DNA of 49,792 bases from Helochares maculicollis (Eukaryota > Arthropoda > Insecta > Coleoptera > Hydrophilidae): the NCBI GenBank assembly GCA_033557835.1, contig JAWQRO010000189.1, forward strand, positions 1 through 49,792. Direction: 5' to 3'. Positions within the stretch are counted from its first letter, which is position 1, and each line of letters starts with the position of its first letter. Below, piece by piece: positions 47,909-49,792 of the stretch. The notes under the pieces are model-generated. The model ran no database searches. It saw only the letters and a list, made by a program, of their open reading frames with translations, and was not told the origin of the DNA. The position numbers and the translations under genes are program-made.

Positions 47909-49792
47909 CTGTGCTTATGCGATTCAATTATTTACATTTCATAAATAAAATAGCTTGTGGTATTTGCTCAGTGCTTCCTACTAATCTATTTATTACAATA
48001 AATGGGCTTTAATTAATATCTTCACTAATTAAAATAAATACGTTTGCCAATTTGGCAGCGTCCTGTTGCCATTTGTTATAATATTTTGCAAGTATGTATG
48101 CATGTAGAATCATATAATTTGATTGTATAAAAAGAACTGCAACAACTATCTCTTCATTCATCTTTCATATATTGCATTGTTTTCTCATGTTTTCAGATTG
48201 TCTTTATGCCACTTAATTACAGTGTAGTTCAGTCTTAGTAGGATTAATGTCCAGAACAGATTCAAAAAATTAGAATGACAGTAGCATTTTCCTCCTCAGC
48301 TCTCTAGACAGTTTATTTGTATTTGCAATATTGCAATGAAATTGGAATTGTATAAATTGTTTCCAATGCAGTAATTAAATATTCAAACGCCCTGTTTTTT
48401 TTTCAAAATTTAGTTTTATTCCATTTTATTTTGTTCTGCTCTTTTAAGGTTCTTTGGCTAAAGTAATGTTTACGTTATAAGATATTAACTAATTTCAAGT
48501 CGTATTCTAGATATTTTAGCTAAGATACTTATTATAGGACATATTGATCTCTGCAATCGCACAAAAAAGTTCGAACAAAATTTCAATGCGTTTTTGATGG
48601 TTCAGAATTTTCAGGCATTTTTAAATCTCGCTCTAAAAAACAGTGATAATATGCCGGCTAGAAGTACAAAATTATTGCTAAAGCAAAATTGGCTTCATCA
48701 TTGTAGATCTGGGAAATCACCATTATAGATATTGGAGTAATTCTCGTTTCGATTTTTAAATCAATAAAGTATTTAGTGGGCAGAAAGCGAATAGACTCAC
48801 AACAATATCTCTTCGACAGTTTGCAGCAGAATTTAAATCTGCTTAAAAATTAAAAGGGTTGTAAATAGTAAAATTTCTGTATGTAACCTAAAGAAGAAAG
48901 AAAAATGGTTTCTTACACTTCCACTAGCAAAGCGAATCACAAGTCGGTTTAAAAATTCCTGTAGATAACCACTACTTTTTAAAATTTGGCATTTCTGCCA
49001 ATAAAAAAGTTTTCCAATTTTACAGTACTTTGTTGCTTTTCGGTGCTCTAAGTTATAAGCTGGTTTCCAACAAGGCAATTAATTATCAAATTGCAAAAAC
49101 TAAGCAATTTCTTGCTCAAGATTAAATTTTAAAAGCATTTACGCTTACGGAATCAGACTGACTTTAAGCAACATGTTCGTGCTAGTATTTTTGGTAGCGC
49201 TCTTTGGCAAAAAAATATTGCTACACATTTTTGAATATCTACTAATGGTTTTAATTTTAATTCTATAATTGGGATCCTCAATAGTTTTGCTATAGTTTTG
49301 CATCTTGATACTAAACATTCTTTATTTGAAAACGCTTTGTTGCCACTACAAGTAGAGAAAACTACAAGCACAATTTTTATTCAGCCATCAAACGGATTCA
49401 TTTGATTCTCGTACGTAATTCACTTTTAGATGAAATGAACTGATTGAGTGTTTCGCACAGCTTAAGAATTATTTTTACTGGTTGATAATGTGGATCGTTT
49501 GGTTCGATATATTATTTTTTGAATTTAAAAAGTAACCCTTCATGGTCATTTAGAAATGCACATCTTGCATGGAGGGTGCTACTAAGCATTCATCAAATGA
49601 AATGTAATGTGATTCACCGAATTTGAGCTGAAACTAGAAAGCTAACAAATTTTGTAAAAATCATATATGTATAAATATTATTTGTATTATGATTAAAAGG
49701 TGATTTAGTAGCTTAAGTTGTTTTATAGATTTTTTACAGTTTCGTTTTTTTAAAGCAGCAATATAAAATACATACATACATACATATATATA
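47909..49792. other. Gene-free right edge
   Basis: AT-rich DNA. Minus-strand frames of 81 and 72 codons have chance-like Lys/Phe/Leu-rich composition. Ends in simple repeats. Confidence 0.55.
49768..49792. repeat. CATA/TA simple repeat at window edge
   Basis: Tandem CATA words followed by TA dinucleotides run to the right edge. The left edge (1-9) also starts with TA repeats. These are ordinary microsatellites. Confidence 0.8.

Larger units (their letters stand above)
10587..49792 (-). other. Scr: Inferred Scr intron (5' part beyond window)
   Basis: The intron ends at 10587-10588 with the AG of the acceptor before the homeodomain exon. The preceding tract in transcription order is T-rich (ttttctattattgttccag). 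Scr coding sequence upstream of this junction normally includes the YPWM hexapeptide. I found no minus-strand codons for Tyr-Pro-Trp-Met and no long Ser/Ala/Gly/Gln-rich frame to the right edge, so the donor is probably outside the window and the intron is at least 39 kb. Part of this span could instead be intergenic or hold noncoding first exons. Within it sit the mariner-derived array, transposon relics and several candidate exons listed below. Confidence 0.6.

Noticed and set aside
1..49792. CRISPR arrays, operons or bacterial defence systems
   Set aside because: The window is clearly metazoan Hox-cluster DNA; no regularly spaced short repeats or bacterial gene organisation are present.

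Overview
This window is AT-rich eukaryotic DNA from the Hox cluster of an insect. The one certain gene is Sex combs reduced (Scr). Its last coding exon lies on the minus strand at 10282-10586 and encodes a complete Antp-class homeodomain with the Scr signature arm and tail. Everything upstream of that exon in transcription order (10587 to the right edge) contains no exon with the YPWM hexapeptide. The simplest reading is therefore that more than 39 kb of Scr intron fills the rest of the window. The C-terminal residues and the long intron suggest a non-drosophilid insect, but the order cannot be fixed from this sequence.

Layout. 1-8000: sequence 3' of Scr, on the side where Dfd and mir-10 normally lie. 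It has no recognisable Hox exon and no mir-10 hairpin. It does contain a 46-codon ORF with a membrane segment (1332-1472), two insect-CTCF-like motifs, a perfect 12-bp hairpin and a 17-bp minisatellite. 8040-8330: a GC-rich island holding a possible terminal exon. 10007-10281: the Scr 3' UTR, with paired AATAAA signals and a strong miR-10 target site (seed match plus 11 consecutive paired bases at the miRNA 3' end). 11803-15567: a tandem array with a period of about 953 bp. Each full copy contains the 3' end of a mariner transposon on the minus strand, and the array then decays into short deleted units. 18565-18688 and 19352-19759: a possible minus-strand exon and a degenerate mobile-element-like ORF. 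32932-33430: a decayed mariner transposase on the plus strand. 39-48 kb: scattered anonymous ORFs, the best being a possible two-exon micro-gene at 45625-46093 and a possible exon at 47790-47908.

The clearest functional story is local. The Scr homeodomain exon is followed by a short 3' UTR carrying the miR-10 site, which is the established Hox microRNA-Hox mRNA circuit. The clearest structural oddity is the mariner-derived tandem array about 1.2 kb inside the Scr intron. Most other open frames look like chance ORFs in AT-rich noncoding DNA, and no bacterial-type system or CRISPR array is present.
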